NCBI GenBank assembly: GCA_017452265.1
Contig: JAFTMS010000007.1
Location: 1-64,000 of the forward strand
Length of the DNA stretch: 64,000 bases
Source: Bacteroidales bacterium
Lineage (GTDB): Bacteria; Bacteroidota; Bacteroidia; Bacteroidales; UBA932
Reading direction: 5' to 3'
Below, one piece after another: positions 18,088-27,682 of this stretch (positions are counted from its first letter, which is position 1; each line of letters starts with the position of its first letter). A model generated the notes under the pieces. It saw only the letters and a list, made by a program, of their open reading frames with translations, was not told where the DNA came from and ran no database searches. The position numbers and the translations under genes are program-made.

Positions 18088-19032
18088 ATGGAAGCAATTG
18101 TAAAGACCGATTTCAATTTCCCCGGCCAGACGGCCCATTATGTAGGCAAGGTACGCGACGTCTACAGCATCAATGACGAATATCTCGTGATGGTCGTTTC
18201 AGACCGCATCTCCGCATTTGACGTGGTACTTCCGAAAGGAATCCCGTTCAAGGGACAGGTGCTCAACCAGATTGCCGCAAAGTTCCTGGACGCCACAGCG
18301 GACATTCTTCCGAACTGGAAGATAGCCGTTCCGGATCCGATGGTCACAGTCGGCCACAAATGCGAGCCGTTCAAGGTGGAGATGGTGATAAGGGGCTACC
18401 TTTCAGGACATGCCTGGAGGGAGTACAAGGCTGGAAAACGCACGATATGCGGTGTGGAGATGCCTGAGGGAATGGTGGAGAACCAGAAGTTCCCGGAGCC
18501 TATAATCACTCCGACCACAAAGGCCGCGGAAGGTCATGACGAGGACATCTCGAAGGAGGAAATCATCGCTCAGGGCATCGTAAGCAGGGAGGACTACGAG
18601 CAGCTGGAGGCATATACACGTGCAATCTTCCAGAGGGGTACGGAAATCGCGGCGAAGATGGGCCTCATCCTTGTGGACACGAAGTACGAGTTCGGAAAGA
18701 AGGACGGAAAGATATATCTCATGGACGAGATACATACCCCTGACTCATCACGCTACTTCTATGCGGAAGGCTATGCAGAGCGTCTTGCTGCAGGCGAGAA
18801 GCAGAAGCAGCTCTCGAAGGAGTTCGTACGCGAATGGCTCATGGCAAACGGCTTCCAGGGCCAGGAAGGCCAGCAGGTGCCTGAAATGACGGAAGATATC
18901 GTGAACGGCATCACAGACCGCTACATCGAGCTTTACGAAAACATCACCGGCGAGAAGTTCTCAAAGGCCGAAGGCACGGACATAGTGTCACGAATCGAGA
19001 AGAACGTGACGGCCTGCCTGTCAAAACTGTAA
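18088..19032 (+). CDS. purC: Phosphoribosylaminoimidazole-succinocarboxamide synthase (SAICAR synthase)
   Basis: 314 residues, the longer form found in Bacteroidota. It joins CAIR and aspartate using ATP in purine synthesis. Family motifs are clear: [20 protein letters not shown] near the start, [20 protein letters not shown], the catalytic region [19 protein letters not shown], and [20 protein letters not shown], then [10 protein letters not shown]. Cytoplasmic. Alone on the plus strand between a divergent GH2 and a convergent CotH gene; closed by a perfect 16-bp terminator stem. Confidence 0.96.
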   Translation: MEAIVKTDFNFPGQTAHYVGKVRDVYSINDEYLVMVVSDRISAFDVVLPKGIPFKGQVLNQIAAKFLDATADILPNWKIAVPDPMVTVGHKCEPFKVEMVIRGYLSGHAWREYKAGKRTICGVEMPEGMVENQKFPEPIITPTTKAAEGHDEDISKEEIIAQGIVSREDYEQLEAYTRAIFQRGTEIAAKMGLILVDTKYEFGKKDGKIYLMDEIHTPDSSRYFYAEGYAERLAAGEKQKQLSKEFVREWLMANGFQGQEGQQVPEMTEDIVNGITDRYIELYENITGEKFSKAEGTDIVSRIEKNVTACLSKL

Positions 19033-19072
19033 TCAGCGCAACACACAAAACGCTGGCTTACACCGCTTTGCA

Positions 19073-19108
19073 GTAAATCGCCTGCTCCGAATGGAGCAGG
19101 CGATTTAC
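19073..19108. terminator. Perfect 16-bp hairpin between purC and the CotH gene
   Basis: GTAAATCGCCTGCTCC (19073-19088), GAAT loop, then GGAGCAGGCGATTTAC (19093-19108). It serves convergent genes on both strands. Confidence 0.88.
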
Positions 19109-19144
19109 TATAAAGCTTTATGGCTCAACGTTTTAAGCATCGCG

Positions 19145-20473
19145 TTATAAGGCGTTCAGCTGGGTGTCGAGCCATGCTATGCGGCGCTTGTAAAAGTCGA
19201 GCAGGAACTCCACTTCGGCTTCGTAGGATCCGAGCCATACTGCATTCGGCCACACATATTTGTCGAGAATGTCCCAACGTTCGAAATTACGGTCCTGTGC
19301 GCCGTCCAGAAGCTCGATCTGCGCAGTGATGAATGCCGGCACCTCAAGCAGCTGCGGATACACCTCGTTCCACCTTGCCTGCACTTCCTTCACGAAATAC
19401 GGATCCTGGAACATCTTGTTGTACCATTTCGCTCCCTTCATCTGCCAGCCCTCAGGATCGGAGAAGCCTGTGTAGTTGCAGTTTCCGAGGGTGATGTCAA
19501 AATCCCACACATGATACATCTCCATCTTCCGGCCACGCTCCTTTGTCACGAAAGTGCTCTTCCTGATGTTTCCGTCCGGATCCTTCGCCACTTCCTTGAT
19601 GATGTAATAATTTATGAGCGAAGGCACATCGAAAAGTTCACGATATGTCACATAGTCACGCTGGTGCTGTATGTTCTCGACAGCCGTTTCAAAGCGGTTC
19701 AGCAGATTCCGGACATATTCAAACTGCTCGTCCGTAGGCACCTCTGGCTCCTGGAACATCACCGGCGTATCGTAATCCGTCTTGAAGCACGTGGTTTCGT
19801 CCATAGCCTCTTCTATTTCAAGGTAATATCCGCCCGTAAGAGCCTCTCCGCCGTTGTCACCCTCACCTATCACCTCAATGTCCACACGGCCGGCAGCCAC
19901 CTCCTTATGCTCGGTGAATGCATATACGCCGAGATATTCGTCATTCATATATACGTCCACGCTGATCAGTGTCGGAGTCCACTTCATGCCGCAGATGCGT
20001 GAAAGCTCCATGGCCACGGAATTGCGCAGAAGCGTCTTGTCCGAATAATTGGCCAGCAGCACCCAGTCCTTTTCCTCCGCCAGTCCGAACAGGCTTGCCT
20101 TCTTGTCCAGCTTTATGCGGAAAGGCTTCTTAGGCATTCCCCATGTGGAGTTTCCACGGCCTCTGATGCGCATCGTCCCTTCATATACGTCCATGTCGGA
20201 AAAACGTTTCGACGGGTCCTCAATACGTATCGTTCCGTTCACATAATCCTCCTTGGACACGACCGGCGCCGCACCTTCAGTCATTATCCTGACCACAGGA
20301 ATGGAATATGGAACCGGTTCCGGCTCGGGCTCTTCCGGTTCAGAAGGCTCAGAAGGTTCAGACGGCTCTTCTGTCGGAGGTTCCTCCACAGCAGGCGGAA
20401 TGAAGTTTTCTTCGCCGCATCCGAAGAACAGCGGCAGGCAGCACAAGGCAGCAAATAAACAAACACGTTTCAT
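19145..20473 (-). CDS. CotH kinase family lipoprotein
   Basis: 442 residues from ATG 20473 (MKRVCLF), with lipobox LFFGC (Cys19). A Glu/Pro-rich spacer with EPSEPSEP repeats (about residues 26-55) should lift the domain off the membrane. The rest is the CotH domain: RIRGRGNSTWGMPKKPFRIK, WVLLANYSDKTLLRN, and DVDI-type metal residues around VWDFDITLGN. CotH proteins are atypical protein kinases in spore formers; in Bacteroidota many are secreted lipoproteins near glycan-utilisation genes, with unknown role. Last gene of the long operon: it overlaps the GH3 stop region at its upstream edge only if the earlier ATG (20485) is used. Confidence 0.82.
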   Translation of the reverse strand: MKRVCLFAALCCLPLFFGCGEENFIPPAVEEPPTEEPSEPSEPSEPEEPEPEPVPYSIPVVRIMTEGAAPVVSKEDYVNGTIRIEDPSKRFSDMDVYEGTMRIRGRGNSTWGMPKKPFRIKLDKKASLFGLAEEKDWVLLANYSDKTLLRNSVAMELSRICGMKWTPTLISVDVYMNDEYLGVYAFTEHKEVAAGRVDIEVIGEGDNGGEALTGGYYLEIEEAMDETTCFKTDYDTPVMFQEPEVPTDEQFEYVRNLLNRFETAVENIQHQRDYVTYRELFDVPSLINYYIIKEVAKDPDGNIRKSTFVTKERGRKMEMYHVWDFDITLGNCNYTGFSDPEGWQMKGAKWYNKMFQDPYFVKEVQARWNEVYPQLLEVPAFITAQIELLDGAQDRNFERWDILDKYVWPNAVWLGSYEAEVEFLLDFYKRRIAWLDTQLNAL

Positions 20474-20481
20474 ACACACAA

Positions 20482-23400
20482 TCAATAATCAAGTTCCACA
20501 ATCTGACATTCAGCGCAATATCCCGGCTGGCCGCCTCCGACGGAAAGCGTAACGGCGCCCTTCATAGGCACAGATTCTCCGGCTTCATTCACCACGGACA
20601 GGTCCTCCGGCGACAGAACAAACGACACCTTGCGCACTTCGCCAGGCTTCAGAGAAATCCTGTCGAAGGCTTTGAGCGAACGTATCGGCGTCCTGAATTC
20701 ACGAGGATTGGATGCGTAGACCTGCACCACCTCGTCACCTGCGGCATCTCCTGAATTCCGAACCTTTACCGACAGACGTACAGAGCCGTCGGAAAGCCTT
20801 TTAGCCTTCATATCCTCATATTTGAATACAGTGTAGCTCAGGCCATATCCGAACGGATATACAGGCTCGCCTTCAAAAAAGCGGTATGTGCGTCCGTCCA
20901 TAGAATAGTCCTCATAATCAGGAAGCTGCGAGCAGTCGCGATAGAAGGTCACAGGAAGCTTTCCGGAAGGGTTGCAGTCTCCGAAAAGCACATCTGCCAC
21001 AGCTTCTCCACCGGCCTGGCCTCCATACCATGAGCACAGTATCGCAGGCAGCTCTGCGGCCTCCCATTCAAGCCCGACAGCACTTCCCGTCTGGAGCACG
21101 AACACCACCGGCTTTCCCGTCGCATGCAGGGCCTTGAGCATGTCCTCCTGCACCTTCGGCATGGCAATCGATGTCCTGTCTCCCCTTCTGAACCCTTCGA
21201 TCTCCACCGGCATTTCCTCGCCCTCTATCCTCGGAGAAAGGCCTCCTACATAAATGATGACGTCCGCATCCGCAACAGAGGAAGCCACTGCGTTGCAATC
21301 AGCCCTGGTAAGGAATCCCATATCGAGCTTCACCTCTGCGTTGTCTGCATTCTGCACATAACGCAGCTCCAGAGAATACGTCTTTCCTGCCTCAGCCTCA
21401 AGCAGATAATAGTCATCGATCAGGCCGACCTTCTGAGGCACGGCGCCGTCGATGATCAGATACGCCCTGTCATCCGCACTCACCTCGAAGCAGTATGTCC
21501 CCGTTGCAGGAGCAGTGAATACGGATCTCCATATCGCAGACATATGCCTTGTCACCACGCCCTCACCGATTGCAGCACTGTCTCCCCAGCGGTAGTCCAC
21601 CTTTTCCTCGTGCCGGACCAGGAGCGGTCCGCCCTCCCAGCGTGTATTCATAAAGTATTCTGCACCAAAGCCTTCGCGACCGTCAAACGTAAAGCACGAC
21701 GGATCGTATGCCGACATGAACACATAGTCGTCCACAAGGTTCACACCCTTTTCATACACCACCTCGACTCCTTCTCCGACCTTCTCACGGACGGCTTCCA
21801 GAACCGTCTTCACCTGCGACGGATTGCCGTAATAATTTGCAAGAAGCACCTTTTCTTCAGCAGCTCCCGGGCCTATGACTGCTATCTTGCGGAGCCTGTC
21901 TGCAGACAAAGGAAGCAGCCCGTCCTCATTCTTGAGCAGGACGACGGACTCCCTGGCCATCTTCAGGGCATGGGCCTTATGTTCATCGCATTCAAGCACT
22001 GAGAGAGGGATGTCCGCATACGGGACCTTCTCCGCAGGATCGAACATTCCGAGACGGAAACGTATCTCGAAGAGCCTGCGTACCGCCTTGTCGATTTCCT
22101 CTTCTGTTATGAGTCCCCTTTCGACCGCCTCGACAAGAGCCAGATACGAGCCTCTGCTTCCGCATTCGCAATGCGTTCCGTGAATCACGGCATCGGCAGA
22201 ACCGGAAGCGGCATCGGGATATATCTTATGCGTAAGATACAGGTCGTCGATCGCTCCGCAGTCCGATGTCACATATCCGTCATATTTCCATTTTCCGAAC
22301 AGAATGTCGTTCATCAGCACGTCACTTGCCGAACATCCTTCACCGAGGAAACGGTTGTAGGCAGTCATGACGCCTGTCACTCCGGCCTCCGTCACAAGAG
22401 CCTCGAATGCAGGAAGATACGTCTCCCAAAGATCCTGAGGGCCGACATGGGCGTCGAACGTGTGCCGGTTCCACTCCGGGCCGCTGTGCACGGCGTAATG
22501 CTTGGCGCATGCGGAAGACTTGAGATACTTTGGATCGTCTCCCTGAAGTCCGCGCACAAAGGCGCTGCCGGTCACGGCCGTCAGATACGGATCCTCTCCA
22601 TATGTCTCCTGTCCCCTTCCCCAGCGAGGATCCCTGAATATGTTTATGTTAGGCGACCAGTACGTCAGACCTGTGAAAGGAGCCGGACGTCCCTTGCGTC
22701 TTGCGTCATTGTTTATCGCACGGCCTTCATCCGAGGCATATTCAGCCATCTGATGCACAGCATCCACATCCCACGTCGCCGCCATCGCTATGGCCTGAGG
22801 AAAGGATGTCACATTGTATGCGCTGCGTGCCACACCGTGCAGGCACTCGTTCCACCAGTTGTAGGCAGGTATTCCCAGACGCGCAATGGCAGGAGCGTCA
22901 TTCACCATCTGTCCCACCTTCTCTTCGAGCGTAAGACGGCTCATAAGGTCGTCCAGACGCGCCTCAAGAGGCAGTTCCGGATTCATGAAGTCATGTTTCA
23001 TATAATCTCCGCTTAATCTCGTTTCCCATATTTCCTTAATGGTTTCCTCCTGCGAATAGCCCACAGGACAGGACTCGCTGCGAGTGTTGGCGAAATACGA
23101 CCTCATGGACGTCTTGCCCACATCGCCCGTCACCATGCGGATCAGGCACATCTGGAGATGGCCGTTCGGATCCGTTTCGCGCAGCCAGTCGAAGGCATAC
23201 CAGAGCCATTTGTTGCGGTATTCCTCGCTCTGGGTAGCGAACCAAGTGATGTCGTCGTAGCCCCAGCAGAAATGGTCGTCAAGATTCGCCACGCCCTGGT
23301 TTCCGTTCGTTCCGAAATTGTCGAACTCCACAAGGTACGGCATGCTCTCGGCATACCATCCGCTCGGAGAATACGCCCCCTTGCTGCGTTTGAATATGGA

Positions 23401-24276
23401 ATCGCTGTATCCCACTTCAAGAATGCCCTCCATAGGTCTGTCCACGACTTCCTTTATCCTCAACGGGAAGGAGTTGAAGTCCAGAAGGCTCACACCGTCC
23501 TTGATGAATCCGCCGTACGGAGTGTGGCCGTCCAGGAGCACATAATGGCGTCTGGCTGCCTTTGAGGCGTATCCGCGTATCATGGCAAGGAGCGAGGCAT
23601 ATGCCTCCTTCTGCGGATCGTCCTGCGAAATCAGCTCCACCTGTCCCAGATGCAGAGCCTCGCAGCCCATGTCGATATACGTTCTGGCAAGGTAATAGAA
23701 CCACAGCTGCGTCTCCTGATTGTTTACCATAGGGACGCCTCCGCCGTTGCCGCCCCAGCGTATTTCAGCCGAGGAATCCAGACGTTTAACCATCTCGCGG
23801 CTGTTGAAGCAGCGCTCCTCCACAGGCAGGCCGAACGCCTCGAACACCCAAGCCGGAATCGGAAGATTGTTCACATCCGGGCTTACGTACTCGAACAGGC
23901 AGGCCTGAAATATGATTTCAGGATCGGTTTCATGCATACGTGCGGCCAGCAGCCTGCCCTGCTCCACGAAATCCGACTCCGCAAGCCTGCTCTCGTGTCC
24001 CCAGCGGTAGAACGAGCGGCCGATGAACTTGGCTCCGATGTTGTGGACCATGCGTATGTCGTCTTCGCGATACGGGAACTTATAACCCTCCGGCTCGCCC
24101 GGCACGAGCAGGTACCCTGCCGTCACAGAACGGTCGAGATAGCGTTCCAGCACCTCACGCGGCATGTTTCCGTCGAAATAATAAGGTGATGAGGTGTCAA
24201 ATCCCACATCATTTAGTCCGCAGCTGCAGAGCGTCAGCAGAAAGGCTGCGGAAAGGCATCTGATGAATCTTACCAT
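20482..24276 (-). CDS. Two-part lipoprotein: unidentified N-terminal domain fused to GH3 with PA14 insert
   Basis: 1264 residues with a lipoprotein-like leader (LLTLCSC, Cys17 or Cys19). Residues about 30-420 form a domain I cannot identify, rich in aromatic residues with barrel-like stretches (EALHLGQVELISQDDPQKEA, SMPYLVEFDNFGTNGNQGVA). The GH3 module starts near 431: RLDDLMSRLTLEEKVGQM, FRDPRWGRGQETYGEDP, AKHYAVHSGPE and nucleophile Asp672 in YVTSDCGAI, a pattern of beta-xylosidases and beta-glucosidases. A PA14 domain (about 880-1010) and a C-terminal fibronectin-like domain follow. It removes a terminal beta-linked sugar, probably xylose or glucose. Its ATG overlaps the GH38 stop. Confidence 0.85.
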   Translation of the reverse strand: MVRFIRCLSAAFLLTLCSCGLNDVGFDTSSPYYFDGNMPREVLERYLDRSVTAGYLLVPGEPEGYKFPYREDDIRMVHNIGAKFIGRSFYRWGHESRLAESDFVEQGRLLAARMHETDPEIIFQACLFEYVSPDVNNLPIPAWVFEAFGLPVEERCFNSREMVKRLDSSAEIRWGGNGGGVPMVNNQETQLWFYYLARTYIDMGCEALHLGQVELISQDDPQKEAYASLLAMIRGYASKAARRHYVLLDGHTPYGGFIKDGVSLLDFNSFPLRIKEVVDRPMEGILEVGYSDSIFKRSKGAYSPSGWYAESMPYLVEFDNFGTNGNQGVANLDDHFCWGYDDITWFATQSEEYRNKWLWYAFDWLRETDPNGHLQMCLIRMVTGDVGKTSMRSYFANTRSESCPVGYSQEETIKEIWETRLSGDYMKHDFMNPELPLEARLDDLMSRLTLEEKVGQMVNDAPAIARLGIPAYNWWNECLHGVARSAYNVTSFPQAIAMAATWDVDAVHQMAEYASDEGRAINNDARRKGRPAPFTGLTYWSPNINIFRDPRWGRGQETYGEDPYLTAVTGSAFVRGLQGDDPKYLKSSACAKHYAVHSGPEWNRHTFDAHVGPQDLWETYLPAFEALVTEAGVTGVMTAYNRFLGEGCSASDVLMNDILFGKWKYDGYVTSDCGAIDDLYLTHKIYPDAASGSADAVIHGTHCECGSRGSYLALVEAVERGLITEEEIDKAVRRLFEIRFRLGMFDPAEKVPYADIPLSVLECDEHKAHALKMARESVVLLKNEDGLLPLSADRLRKIAVIGPGAAEEKVLLANYYGNPSQVKTVLEAVREKVGEGVEVVYEKGVNLVDDYVFMSAYDPSCFTFDGREGFGAEYFMNTRWEGGPLLVRHEEKVDYRWGDSAAIGEGVVTRHMSAIWRSVFTAPATGTYCFEVSADDRAYLIIDGAVPQKVGLIDDYYLLEAEAGKTYSLELRYVQNADNAEVKLDMGFLTRADCNAVASSVADADVIIYVGGLSPRIEGEEMPVEIEGFRRGDRTSIAMPKVQEDMLKALHATGKPVVFVLQTGSAVGLEWEAAELPAILCSWYGGQAGGEAVADVLFGDCNPSGKLPVTFYRDCSQLPDYEDYSMDGRTYRFFEGEPVYPFGYGLSYTVFKYEDMKAKRLSDGSVRLSVKVRNSGDAAGDEVVQVYASNPREFRTPIRSLKAFDRISLKPGEVRKVSFVLSPEDLSVVNEAGESVPMKGAVTLSVGGGQPGYCAECQIVELDY

Positions 24277-27200
24277 TGGCTTCTCTCATTAAAGAACGGC
24301 ACGGTACGGGACTGCCATTCGATATCCTTTGTCTGCTTAGGGATGACCTTCATCTGCGAAGCCGCCTGCGTCTCGTGGTTCGGACTGTCGGAAAGCGTCA
24401 CAGCGAAAAGGGCTATGCCGGCGTCTTTCGGGAGCACAAGCTCGCGTACGCCAGGCTCAATGTCTATGCAGAATTTGTAAAGATACGCAAAACTGTATGA
24501 ATCGTTGCCTTTATGGGCACAATGCTTATGGTCGGCGATATATCCGAACGAGCCTTCCTTCAGATATCCCTCGCTCTCGCCCGTCCAGCCCCACTGGCCG
24601 TAGAAGTCAGTATAATACGGAACCATAAGCTCATGTCTGCGGCCGTCCACTTCAAAGACGGTCTTCCTGTCACCGTGAGTCGATGTCACGAGCAGGAAAA
24701 GTTTGTCGGCACCTGAGCCTTCCGGCAGAAGGACGGTCTGGCCGTCGCAGCGCACGAAGTTCCTCACGACAGGATCGTTGTTCACGTTGAATGCGATACC
24801 GTCCGAAACCACCGTCTGCGGCATGAGTTCCGCAGCGAGCGAATTGCCTCTGCCGTCGAAGTTTCCTGCCCTGTTGAATTCGTCCGAAGTGAATGCCACG
24901 GCATTGTACGGCAGTTCCACAGGTACGTTCACAGGCTTTTCAAGTTCATCAGTTCCGGCAAGTACGACTCTGAACGTCTTAGGCTGGAAGGCCTTGCCGC
25001 TGAATGTGATGCTGTTGCCGCTGAAGCGTACCGGCTCCGAGCCTTCCTCGATTCCGTTGGTTGCGACAGCACTGAGGACCGGCACATCGAATGTGAGGGA
25101 AACATCCTCATAATCCTTTCCGAGCCTCTCGTTCACACGTACGATATAGCCGTTGCCGTCCTCAGCCTTCTTGACCGCAAGCAGGTTCACCTGCGGAGAC
25201 GAAACGGATACAAGCGACATGGTTCTGCCTCGCTTTCCGTCATGCTTCGATGTCACGAATGCCGGGAGCGGCTGGTTGAAGGCCTCGGCCTTCGTATCCA
25301 CGGCGGCCTTGTCGAGGCTTCCTGAATGACCGGTTATAGCATATCTGAAAGTATGATGTCCGTGATCCTGATGGCCCTGATAATGGTAGAAGCTGCCCTC
25401 GCAATATGGCGTGTTCAGAAGAGTCAGGCGGATGGTGCCGCTGTCCGGCTTGTCCCAGCCGTATTTCGAGTCGTTGAGCACGGCGATTCCGTACGAGCCG
25501 TCTTCAGCAACGAGGTCCGCCCATTCATGGCCGATCACCTCGAATGCATAATCCGTGTTCACGCCTCGTTCGATATAGCCGAGTCCGAGGTCATATGCAG
25601 TCTTCTCATTGGATACGGAAGTCGGGAAGGAAGCCTTGAGCATTGCGTTCTTCGATGCCCAGTCCACTTCATTCAGCACCTCTATTCTGTCGTCTGCAGC
25701 TCCGTCTGTAAGGCTGATGTACTGGACGATGTGCGAACCTTCGAAATCGCGTTCCACCTTTATAGTCGCCCTGAGAGGGCCTTCCTCCACGACGCTCATA
25801 CGCACATTGCCGCATACACGTACGCTCGGGCCGTCAAGAGTCTTCCTGAACACCTCCCATGCAGGATATTCCATGGACACATTGTCCGTCAGCACCTGAA
25901 GTCCGAACACTTCGCCCTCGCGCACAAGCTCACGGCCATACCTCTTGTCATATACGGAAGATATATCTCCATTCTTATCAAGAGTCACCTTATATATCTG
26001 ATTTTCAAGAGAATTGGAAGTCACTTTCAGACGCTGAGACTTTCTGCTTCCGGAAGGGAGCACATTGAATACTGTAAAGCTGACCGGAGCTGTCTCAGCT
26101 GAGAATATGATTTCGGCCTTTCCGTCCTGCCATGAAAGCAGCTGGGCAGGAACGGAACCTTTCGGCGACACGACCTTGATTCCTGAAGGACGTTCAGGCA
26201 TATCCACAACAGCCTTGACGACATCCTTTCTGACCGAAGCCAGAGGATTGTACACGACAAGCGGAATTCCGCTCACATCCGTGTCAAGAGTGCGCGCCAC
26301 GGCTCCTGCAGCCGCAGTGACCATGTCGGAAAAACGCTGCTGAACGATCATATGGTCATTCCATGTGAACGTATATGAGCGCGGGATGCTCGTGCCTGTC
26401 AGGTCGTCATGGAACTGGTGCCAGAGCAGGCGCTGCCAGGTGCTGCGGATTTCATCGTCCGGATACTCCAGTCCGCCGAGAAGTTCCGCCGCAACTGAAG
26501 CCTTTTCCGCCGCAAGGGCCAGATATTCGTTCCTTCTGTTGAAGAGCTTGAGCATTGCCTGGGATGTGTAGCAGCCTGCGCCATGCACATCCATAGTCAG
26601 TTCCCCGTCAAAAACAGGCAGGTCCGGATAGTTTTCGAAAGGATAGAAATCCTCGTACATCTGTCCCGAACGCGCATTCACAAGCTCCAGAGGGCCTTCT
26701 CCGCCATCAAGTCCCTGCTCCATGGACCAGACCGACGGGATGGTCGGCGAACCGCCTCTGTCGCCCACTCCGTAATAGCTGTAGGCTGTCCTGTAGGCTC
26801 CTGATTCCGCCCTCTTTATTATGCGGTCGTTCACTGTTATGTCGTCATAGAAATATGATGTTCCGTATCCGCCCGAATCCAGAGCAGCCATGATGCGAGA
26901 GCCGTCGATTCCCTGCCACAGGCCGATAGGGAACGGTATCTTGTACTTGTTGTCCAGAGCCCACATGCTGCGGCGGGCCGCCTGGAGCATCTCCTGAGGC
27001 GGTTCTCCGTAATATACGTTCTTGCGCCACTGGAGCTTCTGTGTGGAGAAGCCTATCAGTCCGCAGTGCGAGGCAATCGTCGGAAGCGTATATCCGAAGC
27101 CGAAGCAGTCCGGAAGGTATATGTCGTTGGCCTTCACCCCGAACTCACGCTTGTAGAACTCCTGTCCGAGCAGGATGTTGCGGAAGAATGATTCGGCGGC

Positions 27201-27548
27201 CGGCATGTTCGGATCGTTGGCCTCCCATGTGCTTCCTGACACGTTCCAGCGGCCGGCCTTCACATATTCACGTACACGTTCGAAGTCCGCAGGGTAATAC
27301 TCCTTCATCCAGGCATATTTCTGTGCACTCTCGAAGTTGAACACATATTCAGGGAAGCGCTCGAACAGGTAGAAGTTCTGTACCATCGTCCTGTGGAGAT
27401 AGTCGTCGATGGACTCCCTTATGTCCCAGTTCCACTGGTTGTCGAAATGGGCCGTCGAGACGAGATACGCCTTAGGCCTGTCCTGGGCCTGGAGCCCGAC
27501 TGTACCTGCAAGAAGAAGCAGGGCAATGCATATATGTCTTTTCATCAT
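24270..27548 (-). CDS. Glycoside hydrolase family 38 alpha-mannosidase
   Basis: 1092 residues, signal peptide ending GLQA-QDRP. The GH38 catalytic domain comes first: zinc ligands in TAHFDNQWNWD (H34, D36), a conserved VSGSTWEANDPNMPAAES stretch, and the nucleophile Asp147 in IYLPDCFGFGYTLP. The mid and C-terminal beta domains of the family follow, for example HHTFRYAITGHSG. It is a retaining, metal-dependent alpha-mannosidase that trims mannose from the non-reducing end. It is likely periplasmic. It overlaps the GH3 start downstream and follows a 72-bp inverted-repeat element after the GH99/GH92 stop. Confidence 0.9.
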   Translation of the reverse strand: MMKRHICIALLLLAGTVGLQAQDRPKAYLVSTAHFDNQWNWDIRESIDDYLHRTMVQNFYLFERFPEYVFNFESAQKYAWMKEYYPADFERVREYVKAGRWNVSGSTWEANDPNMPAAESFFRNILLGQEFYKREFGVKANDIYLPDCFGFGYTLPTIASHCGLIGFSTQKLQWRKNVYYGEPPQEMLQAARRSMWALDNKYKIPFPIGLWQGIDGSRIMAALDSGGYGTSYFYDDITVNDRIIKRAESGAYRTAYSYYGVGDRGGSPTIPSVWSMEQGLDGGEGPLELVNARSGQMYEDFYPFENYPDLPVFDGELTMDVHGAGCYTSQAMLKLFNRRNEYLALAAEKASVAAELLGGLEYPDDEIRSTWQRLLWHQFHDDLTGTSIPRSYTFTWNDHMIVQQRFSDMVTAAAGAVARTLDTDVSGIPLVVYNPLASVRKDVVKAVVDMPERPSGIKVVSPKGSVPAQLLSWQDGKAEIIFSAETAPVSFTVFNVLPSGSRKSQRLKVTSNSLENQIYKVTLDKNGDISSVYDKRYGRELVREGEVFGLQVLTDNVSMEYPAWEVFRKTLDGPSVRVCGNVRMSVVEEGPLRATIKVERDFEGSHIVQYISLTDGAADDRIEVLNEVDWASKNAMLKASFPTSVSNEKTAYDLGLGYIERGVNTDYAFEVIGHEWADLVAEDGSYGIAVLNDSKYGWDKPDSGTIRLTLLNTPYCEGSFYHYQGHQDHGHHTFRYAITGHSGSLDKAAVDTKAEAFNQPLPAFVTSKHDGKRGRTMSLVSVSSPQVNLLAVKKAEDGNGYIVRVNERLGKDYEDVSLTFDVPVLSAVATNGIEEGSEPVRFSGNSITFSGKAFQPKTFRVVLAGTDELEKPVNVPVELPYNAVAFTSDEFNRAGNFDGRGNSLAAELMPQTVVSDGIAFNVNNDPVVRNFVRCDGQTVLLPEGSGADKLFLLVTSTHGDRKTVFEVDGRRHELMVPYYTDFYGQWGWTGESEGYLKEGSFGYIADHKHCAHKGNDSYSFAYLYKFCIDIEPGVRELVLPKDAGIALFAVTLSDSPNHETQAASQMKVIPKQTKDIEWQSRTVPFFNERSQW

Positions 27549-27608
27549 AATCGAAAAGAATCCCTGCCCAAAGGTTCTTCAGCAGGGATACAATATTCAT
27601 AAGAACTT

Positions 27609-27680
27609 AGAAGCTGTTTAAATTTTTCTACGAAAAATTTTTATAATCGAAGCTATTGATTTCTCATTTAAACAGCTTCT
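27609..27680. repeat. 72-bp inverted-repeat element inside the operon
   Basis: Perfect 15-bp arms AGAAGCTGTTTAAAT (27609-27623) and ATTTAAACAGCTTCT (27666-27680), with an inner A/T hairpin. It starts next to the GH99/GH92 stop at 27683. It could be a miniature transposable element or a partial terminator. Confidence 0.6.
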
Positions 27681-27682
27681 TA

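Noticed and set aside
20320..20400. Minisatellite-like repeat in the CotH gene
   Set aside because: It is simply the Glu-Pro-Ser spacer after the lipid anchor, common in such lipoproteins.
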